A stretch of 64,000 nt of DNA from the NCBI RefSeq assembly GCF_000518485.1, contig NZ_JADR01000002.1, positions 62,001-126,000 on the forward strand. Reading direction: 5' to 3'. The stretch is from Olleya marilimosa CAM030 (lineage in GTDB: Bacteria; Bacteroidota; Bacteroidia; Flavobacteriales; Flavobacteriaceae). Positions 25,931 to 32,592 of the stretch are shown here, piece by piece. Numbering within the stretch: the stretch's first letter is position 1; each line of letters opens with the position of its first letter. The translations under genes and the position numbers were made by a program. The notes under the pieces are model-generated. The model ran no database searches. It saw nothing but the letters and a program-made list of their open reading frames with translations, and was not told the DNA's origin.

Positions 25931-26392
25931 ATGAAAAAATTAATATTTACCCTAGCAATTATAACATCAACGATCTTTTCTGTAAATGCTGCAGAGTTGG
26001 ATTTATTAGACACACAGTTATTTAATAATAACACTACAATAATAAATAAGGACCCAGAAAAGAAAAAGGTTGTAAAAACTAAAATATACCAATGGACTGT
26101 AAAAACATCGACAGGTGTTTTTACAGGGACAGCAGATAATTTAGAAGCTGCTAACAACCAGATAGCATCACTAACACAATCTTCAACAATCTTACAAAAA
26201 GAAATCTCTAGTATTTACCTAAACAATGCTAAAAATACAGATCGTATTTATACTTGGGGAGTCGTAACAGATCGTGGATTTGCAACTGGTGTTGCAACAT
26301 CATTAGACCAGGCAAATAAAATGGTAAAACTTATGGGAAATACTGAAGTTGCCAAATCAAAAATTATCGAATCATTTAAATCAACTAAATAA
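25931..26392 (+). CDS. Secreted protein with two tandem copies of a small domain
   Basis: 153 residues with a signal peptide (about 1-20, VNAAE). The mature part shows an internal duplication: YQWTVKTSTGVFTGTADNLEAANNQI (about 54-79) is repeated as YTWGVVTDRGFATGVATSLDQANKMV (about 112-137). Both copies share Y-x-W, an F-x-G/T-G turn and a helix beginning with A-x-x-Q/A-A-N. The two copies are joined by a short helix. I recognise no family. It lies 17 bases after the 25335 lipoprotein, in the same small-envelope-gene run. Confidence 0.65.
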   Translation: MKKLIFTLAIITSTIFSVNAAELDLLDTQLFNNNTTIINKDPEKKKVVKTKIYQWTVKTSTGVFTGTADNLEAANNQIASLTQSSTILQKEISSIYLNNAKNTDRIYTWGVVTDRGFATGVATSLDQANKMVKLMGNTEVAKSKIIESFKSTK

Positions 26393-26416
26393 TAATAACA
26401 ACTAAAACACAATATC

Positions 26417-26569
26417 ATGAGAGGACTACTTTATATCATAGCAGTAATACTTGTAATTGGATGGGCATTAGGATTTTTTGTCTATAGCGCAAGTGGATTA
26501 ATACACATTTTATTAGTAATCGCAGTAATTGCAATATTACTAAGATTAATAGGTGGACGAGGCGTATAA
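26417..26569 (+). CDS. Lmo0937-family small membrane protein
   Basis: 50 residues, short but with a clear family pattern: MRGLLYIIAVILVIGWALGFF, then GLIHILLVIAVIAILLRLIGGR. Two membrane helices (about 3-22 and 27-45) are separated by YSASG. Lmo0937-type proteins are widespread tiny membrane proteins, often encoded near stress genes. It lies 24 bases after the duplicated-domain gene. The start ATG at 26417 is the only sensible one. Confidence 0.8.
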   Translation: MRGLLYIIAVILVIGWALGFFVYSASGLIHILLVIAVIAILLRLIGGRGV

Positions 26570-26627
26570 ACCCTACCTAAAAAGCAATCATACTTTAAAC
26601 AAATTCAATTAACAAATAAATTATAAA

Positions 26628-27098
26628 ATGAAAAAATTAATATTATCAGCCATAGCCATAACAATAACTGCTTTTACAGTAAACGCTCAAGACATCTCAA
26701 AAAATGCATTGGGTTTAAGATTAGGAGATAATGACGGTTTAGGAGGAGAAATTTCTTACCAAAGACACCTAAACGATAATAATAGGCTAGAGTTTGACTT
26801 GGGTTGGAGAGACTCAGACAACCTTGATGTTTTTAAACTTGTAGGTTTATACCAATGGGTAATGCCTTTAGACGAAAGCTTTAATTGGTACGTTGGTGCT
26901 GGTGCAGGAGTTGGATCTTATGACTCAGGTAATAACGACGGAACTTTTGCTTTAGTAGCTGGAGATATTGGTATCGAGTATAATTTTAATATCCCATTAC
27001 AACTATCCTTAGACTTTAGACCAGAATTAGGATTTGATGATAATTACAGCGACGATGTAGATTTTGATATCGCTTTAGGGATACGTTACAGATTCTAA
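26628..27098 (+). CDS. Small outer-membrane beta-barrel protein
   Basis: 156 residues, signal peptide cut near TVNAQ (residues 17-21). The mature part has alternating beta-strands with a glycine-rich pattern (NALGLRLGDNDGLGGEISYQRHL, WYVGAGAGVGSY) and ends in ALGIRYRF with a terminal Phe, as expected for an eight-stranded OmpA/OmpX-like barrel. It belongs to the run of small envelope genes. Porin-like or structural roles are both possible. Confidence 0.75.
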   Translation: MKKLILSAIAITITAFTVNAQDISKNALGLRLGDNDGLGGEISYQRHLNDNNRLEFDLGWRDSDNLDVFKLVGLYQWVMPLDESFNWYVGAGAGVGSYDSGNNDGTFALVAGDIGIEYNFNIPLQLSLDFRPELGFDDNYSDDVDFDIALGIRYRF

Positions 27099-27128
27099 AA
27101 AAACAATAACACACAAAAACAAAACATT

Positions 27129-27587
27129 ATGAAAACGACAAAAAATAATCAAGACTTAGTTAATTCATTACAAGAATTATTACAAAAAAATTACGATGCA
27201 GAAGCTGGTTACAAACAAGTTATGACCAAAGCGCAAAGCGAACCTTTAAAAAATTGGTTACAACAAAAAGCTTTACAACGTAACACTTTTGCTACAGAGT
27301 TAGATTTTCAAATTAGAAAGCACAACGCAGAGCCTAAAGCTTCTGGAACTATTAAAGGAGACTTACACAGAGGGTGGATTAACGTTAAATCTAGCTTGAC
27401 TACAGATACAGATGAAGCCTTAATGGAAGAATGTATTAGAGGAGAAAAAGCTAGTGTAAAAGAATATGAAGATCAATTAGAAAACTTTGCTTCAGACACA
27501 GAAATCAAAACCATTGTGCAGTCACAATTAACCACTGTAAAATCTGCATTAAACACAGTTAAAAGGTTAGAAGACATCATAGGATAA
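27129..27587 (+). CDS. DUF2383 (PA2169-type) ferritin-like bundle protein
   Basis: 152 residues, four-helix bundle. The DUF2383 pattern is clear: LLQKNYDAEAGYKQVMTKA, KNWLQQKALQRNTFATELDFQI, GTIKGDLHRGWINVKSSL and the acidic EECIRGEKASVKEYEDQL. No signal peptide. Members are cytoplasmic or periplasm-associated, ferritin-like stress proteins of unproven function. Encoded 30 bases after the beta-barrel gene and 37 bases before two tiny lipoproteins. A diverged relative is encoded at 19984. Confidence 0.85.
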   Translation: MKTTKNNQDLVNSLQELLQKNYDAEAGYKQVMTKAQSEPLKNWLQQKALQRNTFATELDFQIRKHNAEPKASGTIKGDLHRGWINVKSSLTTDTDEALMEECIRGEKASVKEYEDQLENFASDTEIKTIVQSQLTTVKSALNTVKRLEDIIG

Positions 27588-27624
27588 TCCTACCTTTTAC
27601 AACAACCACTAAAAACCAAAAATT

Positions 27625-27837
27625 ATGAAAAAGCTAATTTATACCGTATTGACTTTAGCTGTATTAACTACCTCTTTTATGGCTTGTAGAGAGCAATCAG
27701 AGAAAGAAGAAGTTATGCAAGAGATGAAAGACGAAGGCGCTGAAGTTAAAGTCAAGGACGACAAAATCAAGATGGAAACCGAAGATAAAAAGGTGAAAAT
27801 CACTGATGACGAAATAAAAACCAAAGAAAAATCTTAA
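27625..27837 (+). CDS. Tiny charged lipoprotein
   Basis: 70 residues; the signal ends in FMAC (Cys20). The mature 50 residues are almost only Lys, Glu, Asp and hydrophobic residues in a short periodic pattern (VKVKDDKIKMETEDKKVKI). This is likely a beta-rich or amphipathic surface peptide. No family recognised. It lies 11 bases before another tiny lipoprotein, also with CREE/CREQ right after the lipidated cysteine, so the two may be related. Confidence 0.66.
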   Translation: MKKLIYTVLTLAVLTTSFMACREQSEKEEVMQEMKDEGAEVKVKDDKIKMETEDKKVKITDDEIKTKEKS

Positions 27838-27848
27838 AACATAAAATC

Positions 27849-27989
27849 ATGAAAAAATTATCATATACCTTTTTAGTTATGTTTTGTTTAGCATTAACGC
27901 TATCAGGATGTAGAGAAGAGACCACAGGAGAAAAAGTTGAAGATGCTGTAGAGAGTGTAGCAGACGATGTTGAAGATGCAGTAGACTAA
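27849..27989 (+). CDS. Tiny acidic lipoprotein
   Basis: 46 residues, shorter than most gene callers' cut-off. The signal ends in LSGC (Cys21); the mature 26 residues are acidic and helical (EKVEDAVESVADDVEDAVD, heptad-like VEDAV). Such short entericidin-like lipoproteins are known from many bacteria and are often stress-induced. Last gene of the small-envelope-gene run; a terminator follows at 28016. Confidence 0.7.
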   Translation: MKKLSYTFLVMFCLALTLSGCREETTGEKVEDAVESVADDVEDAVD

Positions 27990-28015
27990 ATATCAATTAT
28001 AAACAATCCAATATA

Positions 28016-28041
28016 AGGCTCGCAATTTGTGAGCCTTTTTT
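28016..28041 (+). terminator. Terminator after small lipoprotein genes
   Basis: Stem AGGCTC (28016-28021) with GAGCCT (28031-28036), extendable by a G-T pair, and a run of T's. It ends the 25335-27989 gene run. Confidence 0.8.
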
Positions 28042-28056
28042 ATAAACTAATAGCAA

Positions 28057-29226
28057 ATGACATCAAAAACAAAAAAACGTAGGGGCTTAAAAAAGAAAAG
28101 GTACATCGTACCAATAGCTATTGTAGTCATAATAATTGCTTTTAGATTATACTTACCAATACTTGTAAAAGATAACGTTAATAAAGTTTTAGCAGACATA
28201 CCTGGTTATTATGGACAAGTAGACGATATAGACATCGCTTTAATTAGAGGTGCTTATGTAATTAATGGGATGTATTTAAATAAAGTAAATGCCAAAACAC
28301 AAGTGCCTTTTTTAAAATTTCCTAAAACAGACATTTCAATAGAATGGAAATCATTATTTACAGGACACATTGTTAGTGAGATTATAATGTATAGTCCAGA
28401 AGTAATTTATGTAAAAGAAGATCAAACTAAAACTGCTAATGATGCAGACGTGGACGATTGGACAAAAGCACTAACCGACTTAGTTCCTATTAATATTAAC
28501 CATCTAACAGTTAACAATGGTAAACTAGCTTATGTAGAGCTTAACACAGATCCTAACATAGATATACAGTTTAACAATATTATTCTTAAAGCAGACAACC
28601 TAAGAAATGTAAAAGAGAACAATCGCATACTACCCTCTCCTATTACAGCAACAGCAACTTCAATTGGAAAAGGTAACGTCACACTAAATGGTAACATAAA
28701 TATTATAAAACAAATTCCGGACATGGATATCTCCTTTGCTTTAGAAGATGCAGATGTTACAAGTCTAAACCCATTTACTAGACACTATAGTGGTATTGAC
28801 TTTGAAGAAGGCAAATTTGGGCTTTACAGCGAAATAGCTATTGCAGATGGGTATTTTAAAGGTTACATGAAACCGCTTTTAAAAGACTCTAAATTAATAG
28901 GAAAAGATGATGGTGTACTTGGTGTTATTTGGGAAGGTTTTGTAGGTTTTTTCAAATTTGTTTTAAAAAATCAAAGTACAGATACTATTGCCACAAAAAT
29001 ACCAATGGAAGGTGATTTAAATAATATACAATCTGGTATACTTCCAACCATAGGTGGTATATTTAAAAATGCTTGGATTAGCGCTTTTAAAGGCGAAATT
29101 GATGATGACATAGAGTTTAAAGACGCTTTTACAGAACAAGATTTAACTAGAAAAGAAAAAAGAGCTCTAAAAAAACAAGAAAAACAAAAAGAGAAAGAGA
29201 AGAAAAATAATGAAGAAGAAAAATAA
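28057..29226 (+). CDS. AsmA/DUF748-like envelope protein
   Basis: 389 residues. Basic N-terminus, one membrane helix (about 17-36), then a periplasmic region with the AsmA/DUF748 pattern: PGYYGQVDDIDIALIRGAYVI, VPFLKFPKTDISIEW and VNNGKLAYVE. The C-terminus (about 350-389) is a highly charged Lys/Glu coil. AsmA-like proteins are linked to lipid transport between membranes and outer-membrane integrity, which fits the envelope theme of the preceding genes. It is separated from them by a terminator, so it may have its own promoter, which I cannot place. Confidence 0.75.
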   Translation: MTSKTKKRRGLKKKRYIVPIAIVVIIIAFRLYLPILVKDNVNKVLADIPGYYGQVDDIDIALIRGAYVINGMYLNKVNAKTQVPFLKFPKTDISIEWKSLFTGHIVSEIIMYSPEVIYVKEDQTKTANDADVDDWTKALTDLVPININHLTVNNGKLAYVELNTDPNIDIQFNNIILKADNLRNVKENNRILPSPITATATSIGKGNVTLNGNINIIKQIPDMDISFALEDADVTSLNPFTRHYSGIDFEEGKFGLYSEIAIADGYFKGYMKPLLKDSKLIGKDDGVLGVIWEGFVGFFKFVLKNQSTDTIATKIPMEGDLNNIQSGILPTIGGIFKNAWISAFKGEIDDDIEFKDAFTEQDLTRKEKRALKKQEKQKEKEKKNNEEEK

Positions 29227-29230
29227 ATTA

Positions 29231-29260
29231 AAAAAGGAGGCAAATCGCCTCCTTTTTTTT
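29231..29260. terminator. Bidirectional terminator between the DUF748 gene and ssb
   Basis: Perfect 11-bp stem, from AAAAAGGAGGC (29231-29241) to GCCTCCTTTTT (29247-29257), loop AAATC, with more T's following. It serves the DUF748 gene and the convergent ssb gene. Confidence 0.88.
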
Positions 29261-29283
29261 TAACCTATAGGTATTATAGTAAA

Positions 29284-29616
29284 TTACTTTCCTAACATTA
29301 ATAACTCATTACAAACCACCTCAGTAGTGTAACGTTTCATACCATCTTTATCTTGCCAAGTTCTAGTTGTTAATTTACCATCAATTGCAACCTCTTTCCC
29401 TTTAACAACATATTTTTCTATTATATCAGCAGTTTTTCCCCAAGCAACTATTTGATGCCACTGTGTATCTGTAATTTTTTCGCCATTAGTATTTTTATAA
29501 CTCTCGTTAGTAGCTAATGTAAATCTTGCTAATTTTTTACCAGATTCAAGATTAATAATTTCTGGATCTTGACCAAGATTTCCAATTAACTGTACTTTGT
29601 TTCTTAACGTATTCAT
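29284..29616 (-). CDS. ssb: Single-stranded DNA-binding protein, short form
   Basis: 110 residues, covering the OB fold only: MNTLRNKVQLIGNLGQDPEI at the start, RFTLATNESYKN, WHQIVAWGKTADIIEKYVVKG and a C-terminal NELLMLGK. It lacks the Gly-rich linker and acidic DDDIPF-like tail that housekeeping SSBs use to recruit repair proteins, so it is likely a second, specialised SSB. Its -7 box CATCTTTG lies at 29673-29666, with three direct repeats behind it. Confidence 0.93.
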   Translation of the reverse strand: MNTLRNKVQLIGNLGQDPEIINLESGKKLARFTLATNESYKNTNGEKITDTQWHQIVAWGKTADIIEKYVVKGKEVAIDGKLTTRTWQDKDGMKRYTTEVVCNELLMLGK

Positions 29617-29692
29617 AAGATAAGGTTTTTAAAAAGCCAAATATCATTAGTTCCATTTGACACTGCAAAGATGAAACAACACCCTAATTTTA

Positions 29693-29747
29693 GTCGGTAG
29701 TTACGCATTTAATGTCGGTTGTAAACGTTTGTTGTCGTTTGTAAACG
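29693..29747 (-). repeat. Three direct repeats upstream of ssb (putative operator)
   Basis: Plus-strand copies GTCGGTAGTTACGC (29693-29706), GTCGGTTGTAAACG (29714-29727) and GTCGTTTGTAAACG (29734-29747) start 21 and 20 bases apart, about two helix turns. The nearest copy lies about 20 bases behind the ssb -7 box (29673-29666), in the place of an activator or -33 site. The divergent gene at 29783 is 35 bases from the far end. Confidence 0.6.
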
Positions 29748-29782
29748 GAAAAAGCGTATATTAGTAAACCAATTAACACATT

Positions 29783-30277
29783 ATGAAACAGTCAATTACC
29801 ATACTTATTTTGTTGTTTATTTCAATAAGCTACTCACAAACTAATACTGTAAAATTTGAAGACCACATGACGTCTCCAAAAGCCAATTTAAGTCAAGTCT
29901 CATGGATAGCTGGTCACTGGAAAGGTGAAGCTTTTGGTGGTATTACTGAAGAAATATGGAGTCCTCCTCTAGGTGACTCCATGATGTTTAGTTTTAAATT
30001 AATCAACGATGGTAAAGTTATTTTTTACGAACTTGGTGGTATTAGACAAGTGGATGACACCTTAATTTTTCAGCTTAAACATTTTGGTAACGACTTTAAA
30101 GGTTGGGAAGAAAAGGACGAAACTGTAGATGCTAAATTGATAAAAATAGATAACAATCGTGCATATTTTGATCAATTTACATTTGAAAGAATTAGTGAAA
30201 CCGAAATTAATATCTACGTTGTAATTGAAGAAAATGGACAAACCGAAGAAGTAAAATTTAATTACAAAAAAGACTAA
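29783..30277 (+). CDS. DUF6265 family secreted protein
   Basis: 164 residues, signal peptide cut near SYSQT (residues 16-20). The mature domain has VSWIAGHWKGEAFGG, then EEIWSPPLGDSMMFSFKL and YFDQFTFERISET, the lipocalin/calycin-like beta pattern of DUF6265. Function unknown. The last base of its stop codon is the first base of the GNAT start codon, so the two are translationally coupled. Confidence 0.8.
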   Translation: MKQSITILILLFISISYSQTNTVKFEDHMTSPKANLSQVSWIAGHWKGEAFGGITEEIWSPPLGDSMMFSFKLINDGKVIFYELGGIRQVDDTLIFQLKHFGNDFKGWEEKDETVDAKLIKIDNNRAYFDQFTFERISETEINIYVVIEENGQTEEVKFNYKKD

Positions 30278-30807
30278 TGACTTTTAATATAGAAACCGAA
30301 AGATTACTACTTCGCGAGTTAAGAGCTACCGATTTAGAAGGTATGTTTGAGTTAGATGCTAATCCAAATGTACATAGATATTTGGGTAACAAACCCATTA
30401 AAACTAAAGCCGAAGCTAAAAAAATATTAGACAGTGTTAAACAACAATATGCAGATCGTGGTATTGGTAGATTTGCTGTTATTGAAAAAGCAACAGGTGA
30501 TTTTATTGGCTGGTCTGGTATTAGATTAAACACAGAATACAACATGAATGGATTTACAAAATACTATGATGTTGGTTATAGATTAATTGAACGTTATTGG
30601 GGAAAAGGCTATGCTACCGAGACTGGTAAAGCTGCTGTAGATTATGCCTTTAAAGTCATGAAACTACCTGTACTTTATGCAACCACTGAGGCTGGTAACC
30701 AAGCCTCACACAAGGCACTTTTAAAAATAGGATTACAATATGTCAACGATTTTTATTTTGAACAAGAACAATTAAACTTACGTTGGTATAAAATTGAAAA
30801 CAAATAA
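30277..30807 (+). CDS. GNAT N-acetyltransferase (RimJ/RimL-like)
   Basis: 176 residues, a single GNAT domain. It starts with IETERLLLRELRATDLEGM, and the acetyl-CoA-binding motif RYWGKGYA lies at residues 106-113, followed by the TTEAGNQASHKALLKIGL segment typical of the RimJ/RimL group. It transfers an acetyl group from acetyl-CoA to an amine, perhaps a protein N-terminus or small molecule. It overlaps the preceding gene by one base and is 3 bases from the next. Confidence 0.9.
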   Translation: MTFNIETERLLLRELRATDLEGMFELDANPNVHRYLGNKPIKTKAEAKKILDSVKQQYADRGIGRFAVIEKATGDFIGWSGIRLNTEYNMNGFTKYYDVGYRLIERYWGKGYATETGKAAVDYAFKVMKLPVLYATTEAGNQASHKALLKIGLQYVNDFYFEQEQLNLRWYKIENK

Positions 30808-30810
30808 ATT

Positions 30811-31158
30811 ATGATTAAAACCTGTCCAGAATGTGGAGATAAAATAGTTGGACGTATAGATAAAAAATTCTGTAGTGACGGTTGCAGGAATGCGTATAAC
30901 AACAAAGTTAATAAGGATGGTAAAAACTTAATCCGCAACATTAACAATCGTTTACGCAAAAATTGGCGCATATTAGAAAGTCTTAATCCTGAGCAAAAAA
31001 CCAAAACCACAAAAACTAAACTTGAAGCTAAAGGTTTTGATTTTAACTATTTTACAAGCACATATACAACCAAAGCTGGTACAATATATTACTTTGTTTA
31101 TGACCAAGGCTATTTACCTTTAGAAAACGACTTTTATGCTTTAGTAAAACGTCAATAA
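30811..31158 (+). CDS. Small zinc-ribbon protein
   Basis: 115 residues. The N-terminus is a zinc ribbon with Cys5, Cys8 (CPEC), Cys21 and Cys25 (CSDGC), followed by RNAYNNK, as in DUF2116-like ribbons. The rest is a basic helix (NLIRNINNRLRKNWRILESL) and a beta region (FTSTYTTKAGTIYYFVYDQG). It may bind nucleic acid. Third gene of the DUF6265 / GNAT / ribbon operon. Confidence 0.8.
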   Translation: MIKTCPECGDKIVGRIDKKFCSDGCRNAYNNKVNKDGKNLIRNINNRLRKNWRILESLNPEQKTKTTKTKLEAKGFDFNYFTSTYTTKAGTIYYFVYDQGYLPLENDFYALVKRQ

Positions 31159-31169
31159 GCATACTAAAT

Positions 31170-31634
31170 CTATTTCCAATTATGTCCTTTAAGTTGCATT
31201 GCAGCTTTTAAAATATCCTTTTGGCTAATTTGACCAACCAGTTTTCCATCTTCAACAATTGGAAAACGTCGTCGTTTAGACTCTAAAAACTTGGCAGCAG
31301 CATCAAACACATTTAAATTACCATCAATGGTTTCAACATTTTTAACCATATGTTTTTCAACGCTATTATTTTCAGTTGGCATATTATAATAGCGACTGTC
31401 ACTAATCTGCTTAATACAATCACCTTCGGATATAATACCTATCAATTCATTTTTATCATTTACAACTGGTCCTCCAGAAATTTTATACTTAATTAAAGTA
31501 TCAATAACGTCTTCCACACTTTGCGTGGATTTAAAAGTTATTAAATCTCTAGTCATGTAATCACTAACCTTTAAAGATTGATTAGTGTCTAACTGTTGTC
31601 CCTTTCTTGGACCTTCAAAACTTTTAATTCCCAT
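31170..31634 (-). CDS. CBS-domain pair protein
   Basis: 154 residues, two CBS motifs: about 25-75 (VSDYMTRDLITFKSTQSVEDVI, GGPVVNDKNELIGIISEGDCI) and about 92-150 (MVKNVETIDGNLNVFDAA, RRFPIVEDGKLVGQISQKDIL). No other domain. Such Bateman modules bind adenine nucleotides as energy sensors. The target is unknown. Convergent with the zinc-ribbon gene. Confidence 0.9.
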   Translation of the reverse strand: MGIKSFEGPRKGQQLDTNQSLKVSDYMTRDLITFKSTQSVEDVIDTLIKYKISGGPVVNDKNELIGIISEGDCIKQISDSRYYNMPTENNSVEKHMVKNVETIDGNLNVFDAAAKFLESKRRRFPIVEDGKLVGQISQKDILKAAMQLKGHNWK

Positions 31635-31808
31635 AATTTTAATTTTTTATTCACTTAAAGTTACTGATTTTTAAACTTTTAACCTAAACCATTAACAAAC
31701 TAAATATTCAATTTTATAATATTATAAGATAAAAACACAGCTTAACAGCAATTAAAATCAACCTATTAATAATTAGTTATTTAAGAAAAATACTTCAAAA
31801 AAAAATTA

Positions 31809-31816
31809 TAGTTTTG
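31809..31816 (+). promoter_or_regulatory. Putative promoter of the TPR protein gene
   Basis: TAGTTTTG fits the TAnnTTTG -7 box, 20 bases before the start at 31837. No convincing -33 element. Confidence 0.5.
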
Positions 31817-31836
31817 AAGCAATTAAAATATTTAAA

Positions 31837-32529
31837 ATGAAAAACATACTTTATCTAGTAATTTTATGCTTCGGTCTTGGAGCAACTGCACAAACTAATG
31901 ATGCTTTATCAAAACATTATGAAGCTTATTATAAACAAATGAAGGCTCAAGGAGATGTACAAGGTATAATTAATGCTTTGACGCATCTTAACCTTTTAAA
32001 ACCATCTGAAGCAAGAAAAGACACTTTAGCTTACGTATATTTAAACGAAGGTAAGTTTACGCAAGCCTTAAATACTATTGGTATTGCGCAAAAGTCTACA
32101 GACTCTGACATTGCTTTAGAAGTAAAAGCTGTAGCTTTAAAAGCTTTAGGTGATTTAAATAAGTCTATTCCTTTTTTCAAGGCTATGCATGACAAATCTC
32201 CAAACGCTCCTGTGGCTTATGAGATTGCTGAAATTTATTTAAACTTGAACAACCTAACTGAAGCTAAAAAATATATTGATTTAGGTTTAGCGACTGTAAA
32301 AGACACGCAAGGAAAAACATTTTACGAAACACAACAACCTTATGCTGTACCTTTAAAAGCAGGTTTATATTATTTAGATGCTTTAGTTTTATTAAATAAA
32401 AATAAAGACACTAATATTAGTGCTGCATTATTAATTCTAGATAAAGCTTTAGCAATTGAGCCTGAGTTTAACATGGCATTAATAGCAAAAAACGCGTTAA
32501 CAGCTCAACAAAATCAACCTAAAAACTAA
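31837..32529 (+). CDS. Secreted TPR-repeat protein
   Basis: 230 residues, signal peptide cut near GATAQT (about 15-20). The mature protein is a series of helical hairpins with TPR spacing: DTLAYVYLNEGKFTQALNTI, IALEVKAVALKALGDLNKSI and VAYEIAEIYLNLNNLTEAKKYI. A periplasmic protein-interaction scaffold is likely; partners unknown. Single gene. Confidence 0.82.
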   Translation: MKNILYLVILCFGLGATAQTNDALSKHYEAYYKQMKAQGDVQGIINALTHLNLLKPSEARKDTLAYVYLNEGKFTQALNTIGIAQKSTDSDIALEVKAVALKALGDLNKSIPFFKAMHDKSPNAPVAYEIAEIYLNLNNLTEAKKYIDLGLATVKDTQGKTFYETQQPYAVPLKAGLYYLDALVLLNKNKDTNISAALLILDKALAIEPEFNMALIAKNALTAQQNQPKN

Positions 32530-32551
32530 GCTAGTTATTGGTTATAAAAAA

Positions 32552-32580
32552 AGCCTTCCCAATGGGAAGGCTTTTTTTTA
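32552..32580. terminator. Bidirectional terminator between TPR and M13 peptidase genes
   Basis: Nine-bp stem AGCCTTCCC / GGGAAGGCT (32552-32560 with 32564-32572), loop AAT, T's behind it and A's in front, so it serves both convergent genes. Confidence 0.88.
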
Positions 32581-32592
32581 TGTTAGAGTATA

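Noticed and set aside
29698-29704. GTAAC (minus strand) before ssb as a fifth member of the TAAC promoter set
   Set aside because: The distance to CATCTTTG is 27, not 22, and no second half-site lies 21 bp upstream; the direct repeats there have a different sequence.
31170-31634. CBS protein as part of the stress regulon
   Set aside because: No TAAC-type promoter element found upstream of it.
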